From Prorocentrum cordatum (Eukaryota; Sar; Dinophyceae; Prorocentrales; Prorocentraceae), in assembly GCA_963575745.1 (NCBI GenBank), contig CAUYUJ010015717.1, forward strand, positions 135,687-199,686: a DNA stretch of 64,000 bases, written 5' to 3'. Of the stretch, positions 1 through 9,167 are shown piece after piece (position 1 is the stretch's first letter; each line of letters begins with the position of its first letter). The position numbers were made by a program, and so were the translations under genes. The notes beneath the pieces are model-generated. The model ran no database searches and was not told where the DNA came from. It saw only the letters and a list, made by a program, of their open reading frames with translations.

Positions 1-440
1 CTCCCTCTTGGGCCTCTCTTGAGACCATCTTAGGGCCCTTTTGGGCCGTCTGAGGCGCCTCTTGGACCGTCTTGGGGCCCTCCTCGGCCGTCTTGTGGCC
101 GTCTTGGGGGCCTCTTGGGCCGTCATGGGGGCTTCTAGCGCCGTCGTGGGGCGATCTTGGGAACCTCTTGGTCCGTCTCGGAGCGTCGGAAAGCCGAAAA
201 TGCGAGAAGGCCAAAGACCTTCAAACACGTTAGAATAATCATATATTGTTGCTTCGTGGGGCCCTCATGGGAAGCCTCTTGGAGGCCTCTTGGGCCGTCT
301 TGGAAGCAACTTGGGCAGTCTTGGGGCCATCGTGAGATATCTTGGGGCCATCTTGGGCCGTCTTGGCCTCCTGAGGCTCTCTTCGGAGCCTCTTCGGGCA
401 ATGTTGGAGGCCTCTCGGGTCGTTCTGCCCGCGGGGTGGC
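1..440. repeat. GGCCCCAAGA-type degenerate array with AT-richer core
   Basis: Degenerate tandem repetition of a 10-15 bp GC-rich word (on + read as CTTGGGGCCGTCTTGGGCC-like). The array is broken at about 178-245 by an AT-richer core containing ggaaagccgaaaatgcgaga. Read on the minus strand, this core matches cores at 56.4 kb and 60.7 kb. Open frames here are by-products of the repeat; no gene is supported. Confidence 0.75.
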
Positions 441-450
441 GTCACTATGA

Positions 451-520
451 GGAAGTATAGTCTTCACCTCGGTTGTTTCTTCTGTGTACACTTCCCATCT
501 GTGTAGCCCTTTTTCTGGTT
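451..520 (+). repeat. left direct terminal repeat of the DIRS-like element (boxes A and B fused)
   Basis: Box A (451-487, ggaagtatagtcttcacctc...) is followed directly by box B (489-520, cacttcccatctgtgtagcc...). The same boxes recur at 6338-6374 and 6506-6536 after the coding region, but there they are about 130 bp apart. They bracket the retroelement as direct repeats, which fits LTR-like or split direct repeats of tyrosine-recombinase retroelements. The exact element ends are not resolved. Confidence 0.6.
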
Positions 521-539
521 CAGGCTGGGCCCAGAGTGG

Positions 540-1004
540 ATGGCCTGGCTGACCAGCGTGCTTCAGGGCGCCTCTTCCGTCACCAGCTCCGTCGTCGCGG
601 GCGCGATAGGCGGGCTGGCCGCGGGCGGGCGCTGCGACTGCCACTGCGAGTGGTCCGCGGCCCCGGACCAGGGCCTCCTGCAGCTGCTGCAGCGGCAGCT
701 GGATCGCTGCGGCCCCGAGCAGCTCCACGGGCAGGTCTGCCCGGCCTTACCGCCGACGCCGGTGGCCACCCTCGCGCTCGTCGGGGCGGGCCCCGTCTTC
801 ACGGGCGTGCTTTTCGGCGCGGGCCTGGTGATCGGCCTACGGCATGCAGGATGGCTGGCGCCAAGGCGAGGCGCGGCCGGAGTGGTTCTCGCAGCTCCAG
901 TGGGGTTCTCGAGTCCTGGTGCGGTACGAGGGGTACCCACTATGGCACGAACGGCTGCTGGTCGCCCGCTTGGCGCCATCACGGCGGGTGGTGGCGACGC
1001 CTAG
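540..1004 (+). pseudogene. DIRS-like element ORF1, N-terminal part
   Basis: First ATG downstream of the left terminal repeat. The 154-residue reading has a Cys/His-rich patch (RCDCHCEW, about residues 31-38), a leucine-rich stretch (GLLQLLQRQLDRCG) and a hydrophobic helix at about residues 78-100 (LALVGAGPVFTGVLFGAGLV). I read this as the start of the structural (gag-like) ORF of the element. From about 844 the plausible frame moves to another + frame (EWFSQLQWGSRVLVRYEGYP), so the ORF is already broken here. Its function beyond a likely RNA-packaging role is not known to me. Confidence 0.5.
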
Positions 1005-1329
1005 TGGCGACAGCTACGACGAGGACCTCATGGAGAGCGGTGGGGTGCACAGAGTTGGGCCGCTGGGGGGCCTGGGCGCCGGCATGGCGAACGTGGAGGT
1101 GTTCAGGTTCGTCAACCTCACGGCGCAGGAGAAAAGGGAGCTGCTGGAGGCCGGCGAAGACTACGTCCGCGACAACGAGGCCGACCTCGACATCGACGCC
1201 GAGTCGCGCCAGGTCCTCGTGGCGCAGCGGGTGCTTCCTCCTCGCGGCGGTGCTGGCCCTGGTGCTGCTCCGGACACCGGCGACGCGGTCGTGCCCGCAG
1301 CGGCCATCCCAGGGGCTGCCGCCGGCGTG

Positions 1330-2110
1330 GCTTGGGTGGCCGCCGAGTCCCGCCACGGCTATACACCCTCGGCGACGCGGTCGACACCTCCACTGGCCAG
1401 CTGCTCGCCTCCGGCGACCGCGGCGCGTTCACTGCGCCCGGTGCTGGGCCCCTTTGCGCGGCCGTGGCAGGCTCGCTCTCCTCGGGTGCTGGCGAGGGGG
1501 ACCTGCGCGCACTCCCCATGCGTTTCGACAGGAGAACCGCCGCTTCCGGGAGTACGGCGACGCGGTGGTCTGCCTCTTGGAGACGGCTCAGGCCGGCTGG
1601 TCGGTGGCTGGGCCCCGCACTTGCAAGTGGCTCCTCCAGGCGATCCGCGACGCGGGCTGGACGCCCACGCAGCGCCACTTCTGGTGGCGCAACCTGCTGC
1701 AGGTCTCGCCGAGCGACGCCGGCGTGGAGGAGCACGCCTACATCTCCGAGGTGCTGGAAAGGGCCTGCGTCTTCGACCAGCTCAACTGCTCGGAGCTGGA
1801 GACGTTCGAGGTCCTGTCGAGGCGCTACCAGCTCTGGGAGGAGCTGCGCGCACCCGAGCTCTGGGCGGCCGAAGCGGGCGAGGAGGACGACGGCTCTTGG
1901 CTCGGCGAGCGCCGCATCTTCCAGGGGAGCTCGCAGAGCAAGGGCGCGGCGCCGGTCTGCCTGGCGCTCGAGGAGCACGTGGCGGGCAAGCTCCTCCAGG
2001 GGAAGCGCAAGGGAAGGGGGGGCAAGCGGCTCGCGCAGGGGGCCGCGGCAGGCAGTCAGGCCCAGCAGCAGCCGGGGCAGCGGCGCGCGCGCGAAGGCGC
2101 GCGGCCGCGG
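1330..2110 (+). pseudogene. DIRS-like element ORF1, C-terminal conserved region
   Basis: The reading enters in one frame (HGYTLGDAVDTSTGQLL) and moves near 1527 to the frame carrying FREYGDAVVCLLETA, GWSVAGPRTCKWLLQAI, FDQLNCSELE and SRRYQLWEEL, ending in a basic KGRGGKR stretch. I recognise this block as the conserved segment just upstream of the RT in dinoflagellate retroelements of this kind; its biochemical role is not established. The basic, Gln/Arg-rich tail before 2110 could bind nucleic acid (inference). Dense GC and overlapping open frames on both strands are composition effects. Confidence 0.55.
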
Positions 2111-2740
2111 CCGGTGAGGCCGCGCCTGAAGTTCACCTTGGCGGCGCGCCCCTCCAGGAGGGGGCGCCGGCGCTTTTGCGCCCGCAGCTGGATCAGGTGG
2201 TTGGCTCGGGCATGGCGTTTGGTCCTCAGCCTCCCGACGACCGTCCTCGCGATCTGCTGCCCTTCCCGGGCGGGCGGGCCCTCGACGAGCTGCTCCTCGG
2301 CGCGACGGGCGGCGGGCTCTCCGCAGCGGGCAAGCGGAAAGCCAGGCGGCGCCGGGGCGAGGAGGCGTGGCTCGGTGCAGGCCTGGACGCGCTGAGCGAG
2401 CTGGGAGGTGGCGGCGGGGCGTCCAGCGATGCCCAGGTGACCGCCGCCCAGGCTTCGGCGGCGCGCTCTCTGGCCAAGCTTCACGGAGGGCGCGGACCTC
2501 CACCGGCTGATGTTGACCCCCTGGGAGCATGGAAGGTCCTCCAGGGTAGCGGCGGCGGCTACGTCGACTCGAGTGCGGCCGACAGTTTTGATGCAACATA
2601 CTGGCCTGGCAGGATCTCCCTGCCGCAGTCGCGTGCTGGGGCTGCGCCGCTGTGCGACGTGGCAGCGGCCTTCTCCGCGACCCCGCGGAGGCGCAGGCGG
2701 CGCTGCGCGAGCTCGGGCCCGCCATGGCCTTGGACCCGTG

Positions 2741-3424
2741 CCGAGGGGCTTCATCCGCGGGCGCTTCCTGGCGGAGCTCCTGGACAATGGCATCCTGGAG
2801 AAGGCCGCCGTCGTCAAGGAGACCGCGGGGGCCTTCCGCGTCAAGCGCAAGGATGGCTTGCTGAGGCTGATCTTCGACGCTAGACGGAGCAACTGCCACT
2901 TTGCTCCTCCTCCGTGCACTTCGCTAACCAGCGGTGAGTCGCTGGCGGACCTCGAGAGCGAGCCCGGAGCGCGACTCTGGGTGGCCTCTGCCGATATACC
3001 CGTGCGAGCTGCCCGCCAGCTGCTGTTCGTGCCCCCGCCGATTTTGGCGCGCTACCTGCCTGCCAGGCGGCGCAAGAGGCTGAAGCTCTCGGAGGGCGAC
3101 GTCGAGTGCGCCTTCCAGGCGCGCGCCGTGCCGATGGGCTGCGCGTGGGCGTTGCACTTTACTCGGAGTGCTCACGAGCACCTGCTAGCCTCGCGCGTAC
3201 CTTCGGCCCCCTGGATGAGGGGCAAGGTGCCGGTGACGCCCACGCGCGAGGGCCCCTCCAAGCTCTGCTGCATCGACAACCTGGCCGTGGTCGCCGACAA
3301 CGAGTGCGAGGCCGTGAACGGGGTCGCCCACATGCTGACGACGCTCGACGGCGTGGGCGTGAAGGCTCACCTGGACATTCCCGACCCGCGTTCGGGATCG
3401 CTGGAGTTGCTGGGCTTCGAGTAA
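2741..3424 (+). pseudogene. reverse transcriptase domain of the DIRS-like element
   Basis: Read in a single + frame to an in-frame stop at 3422-3424. Visible blocks: FLAELLDNGILEKAAVVKE, then FRVKRKDGLLRLIFDARRSN with CHFAPPP (finger region), a weak motif A (VASADIPVRAARQLL), PMGCAWALH (motif B) and CIDNLAVVADN in place of the usual Y-x-D-D (motif C). It makes cDNA from the element RNA (family knowledge). A CIDN catalytic box and loss of the aromatic pair after the motif A Asp suggest reduced or no activity. The stop separates it from the RNase H, which continues in the same frame, so a single base change could account for that break. Confidence 0.8.
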
Positions 3425-3469
3425 TTACGTGGCGCACCAGCGGCTCTGGCGGCCCGCGCCCAAGAAGTT

Positions 3470-4300
3470 TTGGCGGGTGGCGAAGGCCCTCGAGTACGTC
3501 TTGCGGGCAGGGGCCACCCCATCTGTCCGGAGCTGGAGCGCCTCATCGGGCACCTGGTCTCCATGATGATGCTGCGCCGCGACCTGCTGTCCGCCCTCTC
3601 CGCCGTCTACCAGTTCAGCCGGAAGCTGGGGCGCCGCGGGGCGCCCCTTTGGCCCCGCGTGCGCCGCGAGCTCCGCTGGGCGCATGCCCTGCTGCCCACC
3701 ATCGTGGCCCGCTCTGACCTGCAGCGGCTGCCTGTGGTCACCGCCTACGATGCCTCCGAGTGGGGACTTGGCGCCGCCGAGAGCCTGTGGGGCAGCGCCG
3801 ACGTGGGCCGCGCGGGGCGGCTGGTCGAGCGCGCTCGGTTCCGCGGCCTGCTTGCATCCGCCGGGGGCAGCCACCGTGAACACGCGCTTCATGATGAGGA
3901 GGAACTTCTGAGGCTGCCCGACGCTGCGGCCCTTCTCCTCGGGAGGCATGCTCGCTTCCAGGAGGTGCCTCGCGAGCTGCTGCTAGGCGAGCGGTGGGCC
4001 GCAGTGGCCCCCCGCGCCTTCCGCCGGCCAGACTCAATTCACAGCCTGGCGGCGGCTTCCCTCACCTGGTGCTTCCGCCGCACGGTCCGCTCGCTCAATC
4101 GCCCTCGCAGTCGCGCTCTCTACATTGGGGGCAACGCGTCTGTCACGCGTGCTGCTTGCGAGGGGAGGGCTGCCGCATTCTCGCTCATCGCTGCCTGCCG
4201 GGGGTGGGCCGCCAATCACATTGCGGATCCGCCCCTCCTTCCGCTGGCGCCCGTCGGAGCTGAACCCTAGCGACTCGGCTTCGAGGCGAGGGCTTCGGAT
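3470..4300 (+). pseudogene. RNase H domain of the DIRS-like element
   Basis: Continues in the RT frame after the stop. It shows IGHLVSMMMLRRDLLSALSA, then VVTAYDASEWGLGAAES, where Y-D-A-S carries the first catalytic Asp of RNase H. Next come FQEVPRELLLGERW and SIHSLAAASLTWCFRRTVRS, and finally ELNPSDSASR in the adjacent + frame, the usual closing RNase H box of DIRS elements. It would degrade the RNA strand during cDNA synthesis. The join to the last motif needs a frameshift near 4200-4260. Confidence 0.75.
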
Positions 4301-4599
4301 GCCGGGCGCGCGGCCCGCGCCCGCGGGCGGCCATGGAGGCAAGCCGCCTCGCCGCCGCTCTGGCCGGCCGGGCCCCGGCAGAGGCCCCGCCGCGCGCGGC
4401 CCCTATAGGCAGCGGAGTCGCTCGCCGGAGGCGCGGCTTCAGAGGGCCCTCGCCTCCGAGGGAGCCGCCGGGCTGGACCGCGCCGAGGGCGGTGGGCTTG
4501 GGCGCCCGCTCACGCCTGCCGCCGCGGCCCGGGCGGCCGACGCGCGGCTTCGGGGCGCAGCGCCCTCCGCGCTCGCCGCCCGTGCCCTCGCCCGGGCTC

Positions 4600-5460
4600 G
4601 CCACCGAAGTGGACATCAAGCGGCTGGCGCCGCGGCTGTCCAGGCCGGCGCAGAACGGCGTGCGGCTCCCCGCGCAGGTGCAGTACACGCGGGCGCTGAT
4701 GGAGCTCGCAGGCTGGCTTGCAGTCATGCCGCTGCCCGAGTGGACGGCCAGCGCGCGGGGCGAGCACCTGAGCGACTTCCTGTCGGCGCCCTTCGACCGC
4801 GGCGGCGGCCCCCACGCCGGGGAGCTCATCGTGTCCGCGCTACTGCAGCTGCGGGCGTTGCCGTCCCTCGGGCTGACCATGCGGTCCACGTTCCCGCTGA
4901 CCCACCAGGCAGCTGCCGGGTGGGCCCGCTTGCGGCCGCCCCAGTCTCGGCCGCCGATCCTCTGGCATGTGGCTCGCCGAGTGGCTCTTCGCCTCCAGCA
5001 AGCCGCTGATGGGCCCCCTCATCGTCCTGCTGTTCGTCACCTACTGCCAGCCGGGCGAGGGGCTCGCGCTGCTCGGGAGGCAGGTCATCAGGCCGATCGC
5101 CGGGATGCCCGGCGTCCTGGGCCAGGCCACCATCGCCCTCCACCCAGAGGACCTCGGGGCGCCCTCCAAGACGGGCCTCGTGGACTCCTCCGTGGCCCTG
5201 GGCCTCCCCGAGCACCAGTGGGTCGGCCACGCTCTCCTCAAGCCGAAGAGGCGTCGAGCCCCGTTGAAGCGCCTGTTCCGGATATCGCGCGGCGAACGCT
5301 TGGCGGAGCTGCGAGGTGCTGCGTCCAACGCCTCACGGGCTTCGTCGTCACGGTGGAGCCAGTCACGACAAGGCGCTCGGACGGAGGTCTCTGGGCGACA
5401 TACAGCTGCGGGGCAAGTGGAGGTCACCTCTCAGCGCCCAGCGCTCCGAGAAGCATGCCA
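4600..5460 (+). pseudogene. tyrosine recombinase domain of the DIRS-like element
   Basis: The N-terminal helical part (YTRALMELAGWLAVMPLPEW, then LPSLGLTMRSTFPLTHQAAA) lies in one frame. The catalytic part moves to the next frame (LLFVTYCQPGEGLALLGRQV, LHPEDLGAPSKTGLVDSSVA) and then to the third (RHGGASHDKALGRRSLGDIQ, LRGKW). This family normally has an Arg in T-Y-L-R-P-x-E. Here the box reads TYCQPGE, so the first catalytic Arg is Gln. The second box, RHGGAS, is intact but out of frame. A tyrosine recombinase would insert circular cDNA without a target-site duplication. Confidence 0.8.
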
Positions 5461-5569
5461 GGATCAGCTCGAGAGGCTCGACCCGCGCGCGCTGCTCGAC
5501 CTCCAGTCCCGCGAGGCCGAGCGCCTGCGGAGCGAGCTTCGGGCGGCCTTGAGAAACGCCCGCCCTCGA

Positions 5570-6110
5570 GAGGGCAAGGTCTTCCTGGAGGTGTTCGCCG
5601 GCGCGGGGCGCCGCAGCCAGGCCCTCCGCAGGCGCGGCGCCGCAGTCGCGAGCATCGACGCGCGGCACGGGCCGCGTCGCGACCTCAGGGCGCAGGAGGT
5701 CTTCAACGTCGTCAAGGGCTGGATCCTCTCCGGCCTCGCGTGGGGGCTCTGGTTGGGCACTCCCTGCAGCAGCTTCTCGCGCGCCAGGCGGGCGCCAGCG
5801 GGCTCGCGAACGCCGGCGGCCATGCGGTCGCCGCAGCAGCCCCGCGGCCTCGCGGGGCCCCCGCCGCGGGACGCCGCCAAGCTCGCCGAGGGCATCGCGC
5901 CGGCCGACCGCGCTGGGCAGCTGGCCCGCCTGGCGCTGGAGCGCAAGATCCCCGGAGGCGAGGAGAACCCCGCCCAGTCCTACCTTTGGTCGTTGCGCTC
6001 GAGGGAGCGCTTCCTCCTCTAGCCCAAAGTGTTCGACGTGGTGGTCGACTACTGCGCCTTCGGTTGGGGCTTCCGAGCTCGCGTCCGGCTGCGACTCTGG
6101 CACTCCCTGC
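5570..6110 (+). pseudogene. C5-methyltransferase-like domain at the 3' end of the DIRS-like element
   Basis: KVFLEVFAGAGRRSQALRRR followed by IDARHGPRRDL resembles an S-adenosylmethionine-binding fold (F-x-G-x-G plus acidic end of strand 2). WGLWLGTPCSSFSRAR supplies a Pro-Cys pair like the catalytic motif IV of C5-cytosine methyltransferases. EENPAQSYLW resembles the E-N-V type motif VI. After a stop at 6020-6022, YCAFGWGFRARV in the neighbouring frame looks like the usual continuation. Classical DIRS-1 elements carry an N6-adenine (Dam-like) domain before the recombinase; here the domain follows the recombinase and looks C5-like. Activity cannot be judged from sequence. Confidence 0.65.
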
Positions 6111-6337
6111 ACGGGCCGTGGCACTTGCAGTTTCTCCGGCCAACCTCACATTCAGCTCGCGGGCAAAGACCGCGGCACCCCCTCCTTCAGGACAGCGCAG
6201 AAAAATGGGTGCCCACCTCAGTTGCGTCGTGTTCTGGCCGGTATGTTTTGTAACTCTAGGAAGAAAGGTTGGGCCATCAATCTCTGGTCAAGAATGAAGT
6301 GACGGCGCCATTGGGCGCCAGCGCAGTGCTGAATGCG

Positions 6338-6664
6338 GGAAGTATAGTCTTCACCTCGGTTGTTTTTTCTGTGTGCGGGTCGAGTTCGGCTGCGCGCCTG
6401 CTCGGCGAGAGAGGCGTCGCGTCGTGCACCTGGCTTCAGCAAGGTCCTCGCGAAAAAAAGTGACGATACTTCGTTTCCTACGTTATTCGTCTCTGGTTCG
6501 CCGTGCACTTCCCATCTCTGTAGCCCTTTTTCTGGTCCCACCCGCACCGCCCTGCAAGGTCTGAGGCGAGGTGCAGGGGTCGAGCTCGGCTGCGCGCCTG
6601 CTCGGCGAGAGAAGTGTCGCGTCGTGCATCTGGCTTCAGCAAAGTCCCGGCGAAAAAGATTGAC
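6338..6664 (+). repeat. right terminal repeats of the DIRS-like element with a 200-bp tandem unit
   Basis: Box A recurs at 6338-6374 and box B at 6506-6536. Between and after them a GC-rich unit beginning gggtcgag(t/c)tcggctgcgc occurs twice exactly 200 bp apart (6377-6465 and 6577-6664). The left terminus has A and B adjacent, so either the left lost about 130 bp or the right gained a copy of this unit. Confidence 0.65.
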
Positions 6665-6665
6665 G

Positions 6666-7118
6666 AAATCCTGTGGTGGCTCAGAGCAGCCAGGATTTGA
6701 GGTTCACCCCCCCCGTTGGCCGTTTGGTGGCGCGGAGGGGCTGCCTAGCAGACAGTAAACGGGAGGCAGGAAACAGGACCGGAGAGACAAAAGTCCAAAC
6801 AACAAATGGCAACACATAACACATGACAGCAGACCGCACACACCTTCGCAGCCTTGCGCCCCCGGAGGGTGCCGGCGCATTTGCAATTTGCCCATACTGT
6901 TGCGACCAGTGGCATCATGGACAACATCATTCCGACGCAGAGCGCCACAATGAATGTGATCACGATTTCTTTGCAGCAGGTTGGGGCATACATGTTATAT
7001 ACATGGACGCTTCGTGCGCATGGTTGGATCGTTTCATGGACGTTTCAATGTGGTGGCCGCTTGTTTACTGGAGGTATCACGTTTGGCGATGCCCTTGGGA
7101 TTCCGTCTGTCCAGGAAG
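6666..7118. other. unassigned stretch
   Basis: No gene is recognised. Overlapping short open frames exist on both strands; the minus-strand one is Cys- and Val-rich and membrane-like, but nothing supports expression. Confidence 0.4.
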
Positions 7119-7291
7119 CCGTATGTTTAAATCGGGCGTGTCCCTCTACAGGAGGAAAATTCAAAAATAGTCAAAAATAGCCGGGGGAGATTTTTGATTA
7201 TTGCTTTGACTCTCTTTGATCAGTTTTGTAATATGTTTTATTTTCTTCCCAAATCCGCCTGTGGGGGGACACGCCCGACCTAACCGTATAT
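7119..7291. mobile_element. short inverted-repeat (MITE-like) element
   Basis: The left arm 7119-7158 (tcgggcgtgtccctctacag) is matched in reverse complement by the right arm 7252-7291 (ctgtggggggacacgcccga), around an AT-rich middle of about 90 bp with no coding sequence. The arms pair at roughly three quarters of positions, highest in the cgggcgtgtcc core. This fits a decayed non-autonomous DNA transposon. No clear target-site duplication is seen. Confidence 0.6.
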
Positions 7292-7360
7292 GCATGTGTT
7301 GCCAAAGCGAAACGTTCGTACACTCATTATGTTGGGCATGTGGTCTTCGCTGCGGGAGGA

Positions 7361-7389
7361 AACACACACACACACACACACACACACAC
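7361..7389. repeat. (CA)n microsatellite
   Basis: Uninterrupted dinucleotide run acacacac. Confidence 0.9.
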
Positions 7390-7925
7390 GCGTCTGACGC
7401 TTGTGTACCCGAAAAGACTTGCTTGGGTGCATTTGGAGGTTCGGAGGCTCGGAGCGGCGAGTTTGAAGCATGGGTGCATGAAATGAAGGGCGGGGGGGCG
7501 GGGGAAGTGACCACGTCGAGCCGAAATACCTTGACTCGGAGTCCCATCAGACCCAGCAACCGTAGACATTGTGTCAGAGTTGCTTTCCGCACCACTATGC
7601 GCTTGGACCCCAGTGCCCGCAAGGGCTTAGCCGATGTGTCAACGGAGGGGCAGATCCTCCTCCCGTTGTTTTTTCATGGTGCTCTGTGTTTCTGATGGTT
7701 CGGCGGCCATCTTGATGAGTTGGGGGATCGGGCGCTGGAGCCTGCAGTCCAGATTCATAGTGTTGCTTCTTGCCGCAGGTTGTCCGCCTATGTTGGCGCC
7801 CCGATCCTACGCGAAGAGGAGGACGGCGTCACGCTGATCATTAGATGTTCGGGGGGGGGGGGCGCGGGGGAGTTGGCAGAAGACCCCGAACGACCCCCAA
7901 GGGGCAAAACTCGTTGATGTCTCTC
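7390..7925. other. unassigned stretch with oligo-G runs
   Basis: No gene is recognised. It contains a G run ending at about 7861 and another near 7490-7502. Confidence 0.4.
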
Positions 7926-7929
7926 AGGT

Positions 7930-8320
7930 GCTTAATGGATGTCCGTTTTTTCTGTTTTCCCAGCTTCCACCAGCCCTAGACGGCCCTGGGGGGTCTCCCA
8001 GATCGCCCCACGAGGGCCCCAGAGAACCACAAGACGGCGCAGGACGGCCGCAAAAGGTCCCAAGCGGTCCCCAAGACGGCCCCAAGAGGGCGCCAAGCGG
8101 GCCCCACAGGGGAGCCTTGGGGAGGGTATTTTGCTGGGTTCGGTTCCCTGCGTGTCCCCAAGAGCCCCATCGGAGGCTTCCAAGACGCCCAAAGATGCTT
8201 CCAAGAAGCCCCCGAGAGATCGTTCGAAGTGCGCCAAGAGGTTTTGAGAGGGCCCTGAACAGCCCCCGCTTCCAAAAGCAGGCCGAGAGGCATCCCAAGA
8301 GATCCCAAGTTGTTTCTAAC
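7930..8320. repeat. GGCCCCAAGA-type degenerate array
   Basis: ccccaagagggcgccaag-like repetition, opposite in orientation to the array at 1-440. A T-rich patch at 7940-7960 (ccgttttttctgttttccc) stands where other arrays carry their core. Open frames on both strands are repeat by-products. Confidence 0.7.
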
Positions 8321-8374
8321 ACGCATCTGGTCTACAACCCCAGGACGGCGGCGGGATTGTCCGCACGAGGGGAC

Positions 8375-8389
8375 CCGACAACGACGGCG

Positions 8390-8422
<33 letters not shown>

Positions 8423-8795
8423 TGCCCCGCCCGCCCGCCCGATCATCGGAATCGTCCACGGCGACGATGACGACGGCAACGGCGAAGACGACGACGCCCG
8501 GCGCCGGCAAACGAACACGATGATGACGACGACGACGACGTGTCCCCCCCGCCCGCCCGACCCACTCGCCCACGACGAAGTCGATGACGTGCCCCCCCGC
8601 CGCCCGACCGACGCCTGGCGCTGTCAAAAGACGACGACGACAACGACGACAACGACGACGACGACGACGGCGACGACGACGGCGACGACGACGGCGACGT
8701 GTCCCGCCCGCTCGACCGTCTCGTCCACGACGACGTCGACGACTTGTCCCGCCCGCCCGCCCGACCGATGGACTCGCTGACAGACGACGACGAGG
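8375..8795. repeat. GAC/ACG trinucleotide-rich tract with repeated spacer
   Basis: Runs of (GAC)n at about 8395-8422, 8521-8540 and 8630-8700 alternate with similar spacers containing cccgcccgcccga and tcgtccacgacga. Predicted Thr/Arg/Asp-rich or Ser-rich peptides on either strand are microsatellite translation. Confidence 0.85.
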
Positions 8796-8799
8796 ACGT

Positions 8800-9167
8800 G
8801 GTGGTGGGAGAGGGGGCGGGACCCCCACCAGATTTTCGGAAGGAGGTGGGGCGGAGGGGGGGTTGGGGAGGGGCGAAATTCTCGCCAGGGGGGTGGGGTG
8901 TGCGGCGCGGGGCCTGTTCAAGGGGGGGCGGTGGGGGTGTCGAGCTGGGTGGGGGTCGGGTCGGCTCCGGGCGAGAAATTGTCGAGTGGGGAGTCCCGAG
9001 GGCAGAGGTCCCAGAGGAGTGGGGATGTCGGGCCAGGTCGGGATCGGCTCTGGGCGAGGAGTTGCGGAGCGGTGGGTGGGGGCTCCCACCTCGTTTGTCC
9101 GGCAGCGCGCGAGCGCGTTTTGTCGAGCCGGTGGGTCGCGCGCCAGGCACGGGGCACGCTAAGACGG
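8800..9167. other. G-rich unassigned stretch
   Basis: Strand-biased G-rich sequence (gtggggcggaggggggg and similar). No gene is recognised. Confidence 0.4.

Larger units (their letters stand above)
540..6110 (+). pseudogene. DIRS-like (tyrosine recombinase) retrotransposon polyprotein, broken
   Basis: A 5.6 kb coding relic readable only by moving between all three + frames. In order it shows an ORF1 with a Cys-rich motif and hydrophobic helix, a reverse transcriptase, an RNase H, a tyrosine recombinase and a methyltransferase-like domain. RT plus RNase H plus tyrosine recombinase, without a DDE integrase, identifies the DIRS group (known family feature). Several frameshifts and an in-frame stop after the RT (3422-3424) mean no full-length protein can be made. 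GC content is high throughout. Direct repeats at 451-520 and 6338-6664 flank it. The domain entries below give the frames. I am sure of the class; the exact clade is inferred. Confidence 0.85.

Noticed and set aside
1118-2899. 593-codon minus-strand ORF
   Set aside because: GC-rich shadow of the DIRS-like element's + strand coding sequence, where RT and ORF1 motifs are clear.
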